Source of the DNA: Micropterus salmoides
Lineage: Eukaryota; Chordata; Actinopteri; Centrarchiformes; Centrarchidae
DNA: 64,000 bases
Assembly: GCF_014851395.1 (NCBI RefSeq)
Contig: NW_024040041.1
Location: 12,038,242 to 12,102,241 of the forward strand
Direction: 5' to 3'
Part shown: in pieces, positions 1 through 8,786 of the stretch
Layout of the letters: each line of letters begins with the position of its first letter
Position numbering within the stretch: position 1 is the first letter of the stretch
Made by a program: the position numbers and the translations under genes
Notes under the pieces: generated by a model
Databases searched by the model: none
Told to the model about the DNA's origin: nothing
Seen by the model: only the letters and a program-made list of their open reading frames with translations

Positions 1-323
1 AAACTCCCTTCATATCTTCAGCTCAGCTGTTCCATCTCTGCCTGTCTCTTCACGCTCTTCATTTATCTCTGAGATGTAACGCGTCATCTGCTATTCCTGC
101 TTAATAAACATAATACCGACAGCTGTTTTGCCCTACAAAGCCAAAATGCAGCAACAACATATCAGGTCAAAACCAGAATCTGTCTTTTGAGATCTTTTTG
201 ACAACACAGTAGCTAAATCAGACCAAAAAGGAGGCAAAGTTTACACTAGAAAGACTAGTCCTCCTGCTAAAAGCTAACTAGATGCCCTATAGGTTGTCCA
301 AAATGACTTGTTTCCCTTTATTT

Positions 324-327
<4 letters not shown>

Positions 328-368
<41 letters not shown>
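328..368 (+). repeat. GT microsatellite
   Basis: Twenty GT units. Confidence 0.95.
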
Positions 369-369
<1 letters not shown>

Positions 370-1005
370 CAGGCTAAGCATCAGGAACTTGAACTACAAT
401 TAGCTCATTGTTTTAGGTTTAAAACAGAGGTATCCACTGCTGCTTTGCAATGAACTTTTTATGTCAATAATATTAAACAGTTTTTTGTACACTCACACAC
501 AGACACACCTGTAAATGTACAGATTAAGTTCTTCTGTTACACGCATGGTTACCTGCAAGGCATGCTAATACTTAAGCTGACAAGAGAGATTTTCATGATT
601 GCAGATATTCTCACTCATGCCCACAGGTATTAGCGACTCTGTCTACCCAACTCCCCCTGTTAGGGTGCATTCTTTCTTTTAGAACTCTGTCCAAAGAAAA
701 CCTGTTTCTTATTTGGTAATCATGCATTTTTGCTTACTTCCTTATTGTGTGATTACACTCCAACACAACACAGTGAAGGTTACATACAGTAATATACACA
801 CTACATTAAACACAGCAGTTTATTTAATGGGACTACCCCCTATAAATTTTCCCCACATCTAGTGAAATATTTGTCAGGTCACATCTGTCAGAAGTCGCAA
901 GGGAACTGCAAACAGAAATTTACAGTATGTCTGGCAGGACGTATGGAATAATAAATTAACACACATTTTCACACAGAGGTAGTTAGCAAGTCATTATGCC
1001 ATTAT

Positions 1006-1054
1006 ATATCTATCTATCTATCTATCTATCTAGAGAGAGAGAGAGAGAGAGAGA
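1006..1054 (+). repeat. ATCT then GA compound microsatellite
   Basis: About six ATCT units directly joined to eleven GA units. Confidence 0.9.
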
Positions 1055-3714
1055 ATCATTATGTATTTAGTTTAAACATACTACTCTACAAGCTTGATAA
1101 TTGCTTAAAAACTTATATAAAATGTGCTGCATTTGTCACATGCATCTTTTAAAGCACATGCACATGAGGCAATGTCTCTGCACAGCTCACATGACAACAG
1201 CCTGGGTCTCAGTCTCAGTATGTGTGTATGATGTGTATGCGCGTACACGTGTATTTCCTGAGTTCTGACCCTCATATATCAGGGCTAGAGACTGAAATTA
1301 CCTGTCAGAACAAACTACTACCAACACGCCTTTCACACACACACAGTCACTCACAGACAGACACGTACACACTGATAAATAAGTGCTAAAGTCTTTTAAG
1401 GGACACTGTTCACTACAGCAAGGTGAGTGGTACACTGTAAATCTGTCATGGCAGAACATTCTCTAAAGGGGGGGTTATTTCTCTTGTTTCTAACACGCAC
1501 ACGCGCAAGTGCATGCACAAGCACACACACTCACACATGCATAAACCCATAGCATATTTTATATGGAGCCCAAGTTGTTGCTTTGCCTGACTGCTGCGCA
1601 GGTCATTTGTCTCCTATTGTTATTTAATTTAATATTTTCAATTCCTCTGCAAAACATATTCATCTTGAATGTGTCACAGTGGATTTATCATTACAGCTGC
1701 CACAGGCAATGTGAGTGAGGTAAACCTATACTACACGGCCCTTGTCAGACTTCTGGGATATCAACACCACCTATTAATAATATTCTCTTCAAAACAAAAG
1801 TTTTGTTCTAATGTGACATGTGGCTCACTTAAGGACAGAAGCAACATCCACCCTGAATCAAATTGTTGTCACAAATCACAGTTGAGTCTGAGAGGCATTC
1901 AAGTATGGAAACACAGACTTCAAACTGAATGCCAGATGAATAGGTAATGCTGTTATTTACATCTTAACAACAAAGCAGTGAACCCACTGAAGAACTAAGG
2001 AGAAGACAAGGATAAAACACTATAAATACTGCAGTATGTATACATTTGTACATACAGCCTATCTGCTCAACTCAGTAAGTGTGAGCGCCGGCCATGTCCT
2101 CTTACCTCCCCTGACAGCCTTTGATGGTCTAACAACCCACATTGGCCCGCTGCCCCGACCTAGCCTTGACCAATCATGTTTCTCGTGTCTTGGCCCTGAA
2201 GCCCTATTGGCTGTGCTCTCTCACCCACAACAAAGCCATCTGTGGTCACCTCATAACCTGGGTAACAACCTGAGGCAACAGAGCATGCTGGCTCTGGATA
2301 TTTGGTAATTCCCTTTGGTGTATCTGTGTTACCTGACAAAACAAGATTAGTGTGAAATTGGTATTTAAAGTCCCATAGATGTTGTTACCCCAGAAAATTA
2401 CCACCATTTATGAGTGGGGGCTCCTAAATTTTGATGCTGATCAGTGCCAGTAACTCTTCTGTTGCCTCTGTGACCACTGAGATTTCAAGCTGTCTAAACA
2501 GGCAGAGTTAGCTTAGTCTTGTTTTTGCTGGGGCTGCTCCAATCTCCCAGGCCCCCTTAACTATCCATGGTGTACAACACTTGGTTTGGTTTCTGCAGAG
2601 CTCAAATAAATTCTTGTTGAAATGTGGAGGGACTCTGAGACTGAAACATGTTCACTACTGGTGCAAATTGGACAGGACATTAGGTGGGCAGATAAGCACC
2701 CTTTGATGTAACGTTAGCCACAATAAGCCAAAAGAGTTTCTGGTTGATTTATTGACCAAGTACATAAAAATGTTTCAGGCCAGTAAAAATTTATAGACAG
2801 CTGCTGCAAGCTGGCCTCAGAGGAAAATGTTACACTTCAATCTCGATTTACTAAACTAGTTTAGCAGAGGAAATAACTGGGACTTAACTAGATCTAAAAA
2901 GGCCCTTGTTACACAAAAGAGAAAATACCATCTCCTCTTTTTTTCTCTCTTTCTCTCTCTCTATTGTCCTCAATGTGTGCTCTCAGTCTCCCATCTATTT
3001 CTATTATCAAACTGAAGATAACATTATGCAAACTTTTAAGATGATGTTGGGTAAAAAAACAATAACTAAGTCTCTTGACCATCAGAAGAGCATATCAGAA
3101 AATACATCTTTCAAAACGGATTCATAAAGGACAAGTTGCTGCTCTTTAGTGTTAGTTATTTTTAACCATATTTCAAGCCTTCATCAAAGATAGAAGCAAA
3201 CTAATGAATGGTAACATGATACTAAGATGACTTGCACACATGTATACATGTATGATTTACAGTGTTTGCCAAAATGATGATCAGACTGTTAACACTTGTC
3301 ATAATTTTTAAGCATTTTAATTACAAGATGTACGTTTCTGACGTTTGTTAAGACATAAGATTTGCAATTTCACAAAAAAACAAAACAATATTGGGATGTA
3401 AACACAGGTTGTGTGCGCCTGTCCTTTGCTTTGCCAGATGGAAAGCCAGACAGAGCTGGCAGGACCTACAACATCTCCCACTGGCTGCTGGAGAGCAAGC
3501 GCAATATGGGAAAGAGAGCACAAGAGAATGAATGAGAGATGGAGGAATAAGTGAGAAGAGGAACAGAAGGACTCATCAAGGAGCTCTTCAATTTTGGAGA
3601 GCACTCATTTGTAGCAGCCTCCTGCTGTTACCCGAGTCCCAATTCCTTCCCTTTCCCCATTTCTTCACTGTCTAAATCACAAACTCCCTCCTCAATTCCC
3701 ATTCAACTCTTTTA

Positions 3715-3731
3715 CCCCCCCCCCCCCCCCC
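3715..3731 (+). repeat. C homopolymer
   Basis: Seventeen consecutive C bases; length may be unreliable in assembly. Confidence 0.9.
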
Positions 3732-3890
3732 TTCTCATAGCTGTAACTTTCAATCCCTTGGTCTTTTATCCACTAATTGCATTTTTCTTCAATCTCAATT
3801 CTCAACTTAGACTTTGTGGAAACTTGGTGGAAGTCTCTAATTACTGAGGACAAGGTGAAAACAAAAGCCATGCATTCAAACTAATATACC

Positions 3891-3892
<2 letters not shown>

Positions 3893-3983
<91 letters not shown>
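3893..3983 (+). repeat. Long CA microsatellite (GU repeat in the grin2a transcript)
   Basis: About 45 perfect CA units. In the minus-strand transcript this is a UG repeat starting 174 bases after the donor of the 4157 exon, a class of sequence bound by TDP-43 and CELF-type splicing factors. Confidence 0.95.
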
Positions 3984-3985
<2 letters not shown>

Positions 3986-4156
3986 CTAAGTGCATTAACA
4001 CAGCTACTCTCTTGATGATATAAAAATACACAACACTTCATGAAATCTTAAATAATTCTTCCATTTCTATTTTTCTCCCATCTTAAAAGACACATAACTT
4101 AGTGTATTTCTTACTAATCATTAAAAACAAACAAAAGCACTCTTTTCTTTACTTAC

Positions 4157-4585
4157 TTATGTAGCGCACTGGGTGGCAGCTTGGTCGTCTTCTCCAATTG
4201 GCCATAACAGGAAGTCTTGGCTTCAGGGATGTCACCAAACTCCTCCAACATGGCTGCTGCTGCTGACGTTATGATTCCCAGACCATCCCGAACCCGAGCC
4301 TCCAACGGGTAGTCCCAGTCGTCGTATGACACTGAAATCATTCCTGGTGGAAACTCGTCAGGTGTTATTTCTGGGTTCCCAGTGGTGAGTGATGGCACAA
4401 TCCAGATGTATCCAAATCCAGTGAGGCCGAGTGAGCGAGCCTCCTCCAGGACGTAGACCGCCTCATCCTTGGAGCAGTAGAGCAGGACCACTGGGGACTG
4501 GACCTTCTTGAGCATGATCTGAGACCGGCTGTCTTCCTCCACTGCGTCCAGAATAATGATATTCTGCAGATCCCAGCCCACAAAA
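4157..4585 (-). CDS. grin2a: NMDA receptor GluN2A-like subunit, amino-terminal domain exon (downstream of the two)
   Basis: This internal exon is 429 bases: one base completing Ser, 142 codons and two trailing bases. The acceptor is CTTTAG ending at 4586 and the donor is AA|GTAAGT at 4157/4156. The protein begins [18 protein letters not shown], continues through [17 protein letters not shown] and [12 protein letters not shown], and then [18 protein letters not shown]. It ends [18 protein letters not shown]. This equals about residues 195-337 of GluN2A. The SYDDWDY and EAKTSCYGQ stretches fit GluN2A better than 2B, 2C or 2D. Positions matching the known GluN2A zinc ligands K233 (CSKDEA), E266 (GNPE) and D282 (first D of DDWDY) are kept; the two histidine ligands would be in the missing first exon. 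The channel and ligand-binding domains lie beyond position 1. The reading frame is fully open across the exon, so it is probably functional. Confidence 0.95.
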
Positions 4586-4782
4586 CTAAAGCAAGGATAA
4601 CAAGGACAAGAGTGAAATGTTAATATTTAACTAATAGACTATTAACTTTGCTCAGGTGCTGGCAAGGACAGTTATAATTATCCATGATAATTAATATCAT
4701 CGTTAAGTGCGATGTGAATGCTAATAGGCAAAAAATGCTTATTGTCAGGGGAAACACATTAGGGCTACATGGAATGCAAATG

Positions 4783-4831
4783 CTAAGGCTGGTCGTATAT
4801 AATGATGCTCAGCAGGTTCCAGCCCAAACAA
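4783..4831 (-). pseudogene. Relic duplicate of the start of the 4585 exon, copy 2
   Basis: On the minus strand a pyrimidine-rich stretch ends CCTTTAG at 4832, followed by a frame in the same phase as the real exon. It reads CLGWNLLSIII and then YDQP and a stop at 4785-4783; the real exon reads [11 protein letters not shown]. By eye about 30 of the first 40 bases match with no gap. It starts 246 bases upstream of the real exon start. The similarity fades after the III motif, so it cannot be a complete exon now. Chance is unlikely because acceptor, phase and motif all agree. Confidence 0.6.
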
Positions 4832-5226
4832 CTAAAGGACAAGGAGAACAAACACTTGTCTGTTAATGTGAAAGGGCCAACGCAGTGGTCAAAGTGCTAA
4901 TTAGTGACAACAGTAATCAGAATATAGTCCTGTTCTCAACATGGAACCCAGCATCCGTCACATCTTTTAGACAAAAAAATAGGTTCATAAATATTACATT
5001 GCTCCTGCACAACCATGTGGCTGAAGATAGATGTTTTTACATAGAGATTTTCCTCTATGGAGTGTTAAAACTGTAACTTTCAAAGCAACTGTGAAGGAAA
5101 ACAGATCTGTGTAATTCCAAAGCTAATTTTTAATGTAGTTCTGTAGCCAGAGTTAACAAGCTCTTATTAAAAAGGTAACACATTTATAGTGTATCTCTCT
5201 CGTCCAGTGGGACTGACTGCTCTTTT

Positions 5227-5269
5227 TCACAATGTCAAGAGAATATTCAGCAGGTCCCAGTGTGCAAGG
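5227..5269 (-). pseudogene. Relic duplicate of the start of the 4585 exon, copy 3
   Basis: A pyrimidine tract ending CTCTTTAG at 5270 is followed in the same phase by LAHWDLLNILLTL and a stop. The core WDL-N-I pattern matches the real exon (WDLQNIII). The shared bases are CTGGGA, CTGC and GAATAT at the same spacing. After that, a deletion of a few bases would be needed to continue the alignment to the real exon. It is a short decayed copy; alone it would be weak, but it sits in a series of like copies. Confidence 0.5.
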
Positions 5270-5356
5270 CTAAAGAGCAGCAGAAACAGAGGAAATGGCA
5301 GTTCTGTTAGTAATTAAAGAAAGTAATATGTCATAAACTGGTAGCATGCTGTGGTA

Positions 5357-5384
5357 TCAGGAGTACAGGTCCTTGATGGCAGAG
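5357..5384 (-). pseudogene. Possible relic duplicate of the exon start, copy 4 (weak)
   Basis: The pyrimidine-rich sequence ends GCCAG at 5385 and is followed in the same phase by SAIKDLYS and a stop. The nearest relative is the copy starting at 5614, which reads FVIWELYT. About 19 of 28 bases agree, including TGTAC. The tryptophan codon is lost. It is short and could be coincidence. Confidence 0.35.
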
Positions 5385-5494
5385 CTGGCAGAGAGAGGGC
5401 CAAACGCGGGAAGGCACACACACGCACACACATACACCCACTGGAGACTGGAGAGTGTTAAAAAGCATAAACGGCAGGGAAAAGTGGGAAGCAG

Positions 5495-5614
5495 TTAACC
5501 ATCATGCAAGATTCCAACAATAGACGGGTAGTGTAACATAAGAGTGATGTGGGACTTGCTGTCCTCTTCTTGCTGTCCAAAGTGATAATGGTGTACAACT
5601 CCCAGATGACAAAA
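5495..5614 (-). pseudogene. Longest relic duplicate of the 4585 exon, with a frameshift
   Basis: A pyrimidine tract ending TTTACTAG at 5615 is followed in the same phase as the real exon by FVIWELYTIITLDS. After one missing base near 5564-5574 the matching frame resumes as EEDSKSHITLM, and more loosely PSIVGIL, before a stop TAA at 5497-5495. The real exon reads [14 protein letters not shown], then [11 protein letters not shown], then SPVVLL. About nine differences are synonymous third-base or Leu-codon changes (GTG/GTC, ATC/ATT, CTG/TTG, GAG/GAA, TCT/TCC, CTC/CTT). This suggests the copy was once under coding selection. The last two thirds of the exon, from the YCSKDE region on, are not recognisable. 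It is now probably a dead alternative exon, or it could be used as a poison exon. Confidence 0.65.
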
Positions 5615-6837
5615 CTAGTAAAGAGAGACAATGATACACAGAGACACATTAACAGAGAAAGCGAGAGAAAGAGAGACAACAGTGGCAATAACAAGTAGGG
5701 GACAATGTAGTACTTCAATGTTAAAAACAATAGAACGGAGATACATTTCCTGTTTTCTGCAAAGAAATTTGAGAACACACACATACAAATCTTTGCTTTG
5801 AACCCAACAGACCACCTACCAAGTGAACACTCATCCTCTTCTGTAAAAAATCATTACTTAATAATATAGTTGTGGATACTTACAAGGTAGATGTATTTAT
5901 ATTTTAATAAATGTAATTGTATAATGATATTACACTATAAAATCCACACACTCTTTACCTGCACATCACTTTGGCTGAAAAGTATGTATGGTGTGTGTCT
6001 TACAGATAAATCAAAATGTGACTGAACAACTGTTCTCATCCAAAAGCCCAATTCTGTCCCCTTTGATCTGCATATTATACCGACAGGCAGACCACCTGCT
6101 TGCCAGCATTCATCTCCACCAGACAGCTGTGTACAATATCAATAAAATGTCTTCATACTCATGTTATATATCTAGACCTGGTTTTCATGTAAATCACAGC
6201 ACATACTAAAGTTGCCATGGTCAGGTCAGCCTTGACTCCCTGAGTTGATGGGTCCAATTTTCTGCTGTGAATGATGGACGTTCTTTGGTATTAAAACTGT
6301 CTGCCCATGACTAAGTCACCGTGAACCAGCTGAATGCTGACACGGGAAATCGACGATGGATAATTGCAGGTAATTGAGCTTATTATTTCTTGCTTCATTA
6401 ATGATATTTATGGCTATTATTTCAACATTGAGGTCAACATCACTTCAGGCGGGTATGAATATTGACAATAGGGATGTTTATTTACTTTTCTTCATCACTA
6501 ATGCTGTGTAGGTGTTTTGCACTAAAGTGTAGTGGTGATCTAAAGACTCATGAACAAGGGGCTTGAACTTGTTTAAAGCTGGCAAGGAAAATGTGTACAC
6601 GATCTGATTCCTGCATCGCAGTTTTTGATATGTATATTTTCATAAAAGCAACAGTTTACCTCACTTACCATTTTGAGATGCAATCACTTCTTCTTCCTAA
6701 TAATACTCCTGTAAAACAATCACTGGACTGTGCATCCTTGTGGACCAAACATGGTTTTTAAAAAGTGTTTTTTTTTTACCATTTTAATTACCAATTTCTT
6801 ACAATATAATTTGTTTCTCAAAGTGGAAGTTAACCTG

Positions 6838-6868
6838 ATAATGGTCTCCCAGATCAGAATGTAAAAAG
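6838..6868 (-). other. Possible further remnant of the exon-start duplicate
   Basis: The minus strand reads ATCTGGGAG directly followed by ACCATTATCA. These two blocks occur in the same order in the copy starting at 5614, but separated there by six bases. No acceptor AG stands at the expected place. The match of 9 plus 10 bases is suggestive only. Confidence 0.2.
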
Positions 6869-7796
6869 CGTTTCAACATATTAGATAAATTGTGACTGTG
6901 CAGACATTTTTTAGTAGCTCACGCTTCCCAGTTTCCCAAACACCTGGGTGGGGGACAAATTCATAATATTATTCAATCAGCTGGTTAACTATATGTTGCC
7001 ACTCTACTTGTGTTATTGAATGCAGACACAAGCAGAGCGCTTCTGAACCACTGTTGGGTTTGACATGAAGAGTAACTGCTAATGAAAAATACCCTCCTCA
7101 GCTGGGCTTTAATAAATCATGGGTTCAGGCACCAACCCTTGCCAACATCTCAACACTGCTGAACATGTTTCATTAATCTGACATTTTTTTTGCTAAAAAT
7201 TATGGCTTGTGGTTCTCTTCAGCAGTTTTTCCTCCAGCATCAGTCAAAATGACCTAAAGGTGCGGCAATCAGCCAAACTGCATGTGTAGTAAACCTCCCT
7301 GTCATCTACATTCATTTTAAGAATGCTGATTGAATCCTTTTAGGCTGGGCTGTCTTTGAAGTATACCGTATGAGTGGAGGGGATGTAAAATACAAGGCCC
7401 AAAATACAGGGTGCAGTAACTCTTCTAGAAAGTAAACATGCCCATTTCCGGGGAAATTTGCAGTGATAATAGAGATTACAGACAAAATGGGGAAAATGGG
7501 CTTGGAGAAATGCCCAGGCCAGGATGGTATTAAATCTTACTACAATGCATGTTATCTTCGGTTTTTCATTTCATTGAAAGATTTTGGGGAATGAGGAGAA
7601 TGCATAGTTGTCACCGCTGTCTGCAAACACATCCACATCAGGACAAGTAAAGTCCAGGATTTCATTACTTCTTGAGTAACAATATGATGCTGCATCATCT
7701 TGTTGACTGCTGTTATCCAATATAATAACAATCAAATATACAATTTAACGAGACGGAAATAAAAGCGGTGTGAAGCAGGTGTCTAGCTGATCCTAC

Positions 7797-7963
7797 CTGT
7801 TGTCCACAGTAGTTTTTAGGACGTTGATGAACTCCTGGTAGCCAGGGAACTTTGACGTGACAATGGAGAAGATGTGCCAATCGTATTCCTCCATGATGTT
7901 GAGCATCAACAGAGCCTCCTGTTGGATGGAGGCACCAAACTGGAAGAATGTCGACTTTACATC
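7797..7963 (-). CDS. grin2a: NMDA receptor GluN2A-like subunit, amino-terminal domain exon (upstream of the two)
   Basis: This internal coding exon encodes 55 complete codons plus two bases. Read on the minus strand it begins [17 protein letters not shown] and ends [17 protein letters not shown]. It matches residues of about 139-194 of mammalian GluN2A, part of the extracellular clamshell domain that binds zinc and helps assemble the glutamate-gated cation channel. The acceptor is a T-rich tract ending CAG at 7966-7964 and the donor is AG|GTAGGA at 7797/7796. Entry phase is 0 and exit phase is 2, and it joins in frame with the exon at 4585 to give VDNSFVGWD. The length equals the human segment with no indels. 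There is no start codon because the first coding exon lies elsewhere. The 2A identity rests mainly on the next exon; a teleost would normally have two ohnologs (grin2aa and grin2ab), and I cannot say which this is. Conservation is strong, so it is probably functional. Confidence 0.93.
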
Positions 7964-8159
7964 CTGAAAAAAGAGAACATGAGAGAGGGATGGAGGGACA
8001 AAGAAAAGGGAAGATAAGGGGAGAGGAAGAAGAGAATTAGTTTATTGGATTTCTGCACCTCAGAAATATCAATCAGAGCATCAGAGCATTTAAACTTTGG
8101 CATAATATGAGTACACAGAGTCTCTCTCACTCAGAGTCTCTCTCTCTCTCTCTCACTCA

Positions 8160-8161
<2 letters not shown>

Positions 8162-8190
<29 letters not shown>
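8162..8190 (+). repeat. CA microsatellite
   Basis: Fourteen CA units after a CT/CACT-rich stretch, 200 bases upstream of the 7963 exon in gene orientation. Confidence 0.95.
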
Positions 8191-8194
<4 letters not shown>

Positions 8195-8639
8195 CGAGAG
8201 TAATAAGCTTCTTGTGGAGGAAATATATGGATGAGGGGCTCAGAACAATTTAATTATGCCCAAATTTGATTGGTGCGGTACGGGAAGGCTGCAGGACTCC
8301 GTGGGCCTGGTCCTGGGGAACGAGCTCTACATTCACTCCAAGTCACACATATCCACTCCATTAAACCTGACTCAGAATCATTTGCCACTTAATTCAGCCA
8401 AACTGAGACATGGGCTTGGACAGAGCAGACAAGCACTATTACAGGTGGACAAATTATCTCTGTTCATTTGTGTTGGAGGTTTCGTTTAAATGACCTCATT
8501 ATGGTGCAGGCTATTAAATGAGGTGAAATGAGTCAAAATAAACAGTTAAAAATATTCAGGGAAAAAAAGAGCGCACCAGTACAAAATGTATAGACTGACA
8601 AAGCTTTACCATGTCTTTGGTTGTTTGTTGCATGATTTG

Positions 8640-8786
<147 letters not shown>

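Larger units (their letters stand above)
1..4156 (-). other. Intron downstream of the 4585-4157 exon (partial)
   Basis: No grin2a exon was found here; the next expected exon (the NVTWDG region) must lie before position 1. The stretch holds microsatellites at 328-368, 1006-1054 and 3893-3983, a C run at 3715-3731 and otherwise AT-rich unique sequence. A GC-richer block at 2085-2290 has an open plus-strand frame of 90 codons that resembles no family I know. The class of intron is inferred from the donor at 4156. Confidence 0.7.
4586..7796 (-). other. grin2a intron splitting the amino-terminal domain
   Basis: This 3,211-base phase-2 intron lies between Ser194 and Phe195 (mammalian numbering). 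As I recall, mammals encode both flanking exons as one exon of about 595 bases, so this intron is probably a fish-lineage gain or a mammalian loss. It holds the ladder of exon-start look-alikes listed separately between 4783 and 5614 (and perhaps 6868). The part at 5620-7796 is AT-rich, without a convincing reading frame. A stretch at about 6335-6460 is homeodomain-site-like (TAAT motifs) and could be a conserved non-coding element, but this is a guess. Confidence 0.8.

Noticed and set aside
2085..2290. GC-richer block with a 90-codon frame as a possible exon
   Set aside because: It is on the strand opposite to grin2a, resembles no family, and has no convincing splice sites.
4365..4583. Second frame overlapping the grin2a exon
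   Set aside because: It is a shifted-frame shadow of the conserved exon; the other frame carries the receptor sequence.
6900..6950. Another possible exon-start duplicate (CAG followed by GTGTTTGGGAAACTGGG)
   Set aside because: It needs an inserted AAA and loses the match after the GGG block, too weak to separate from chance.
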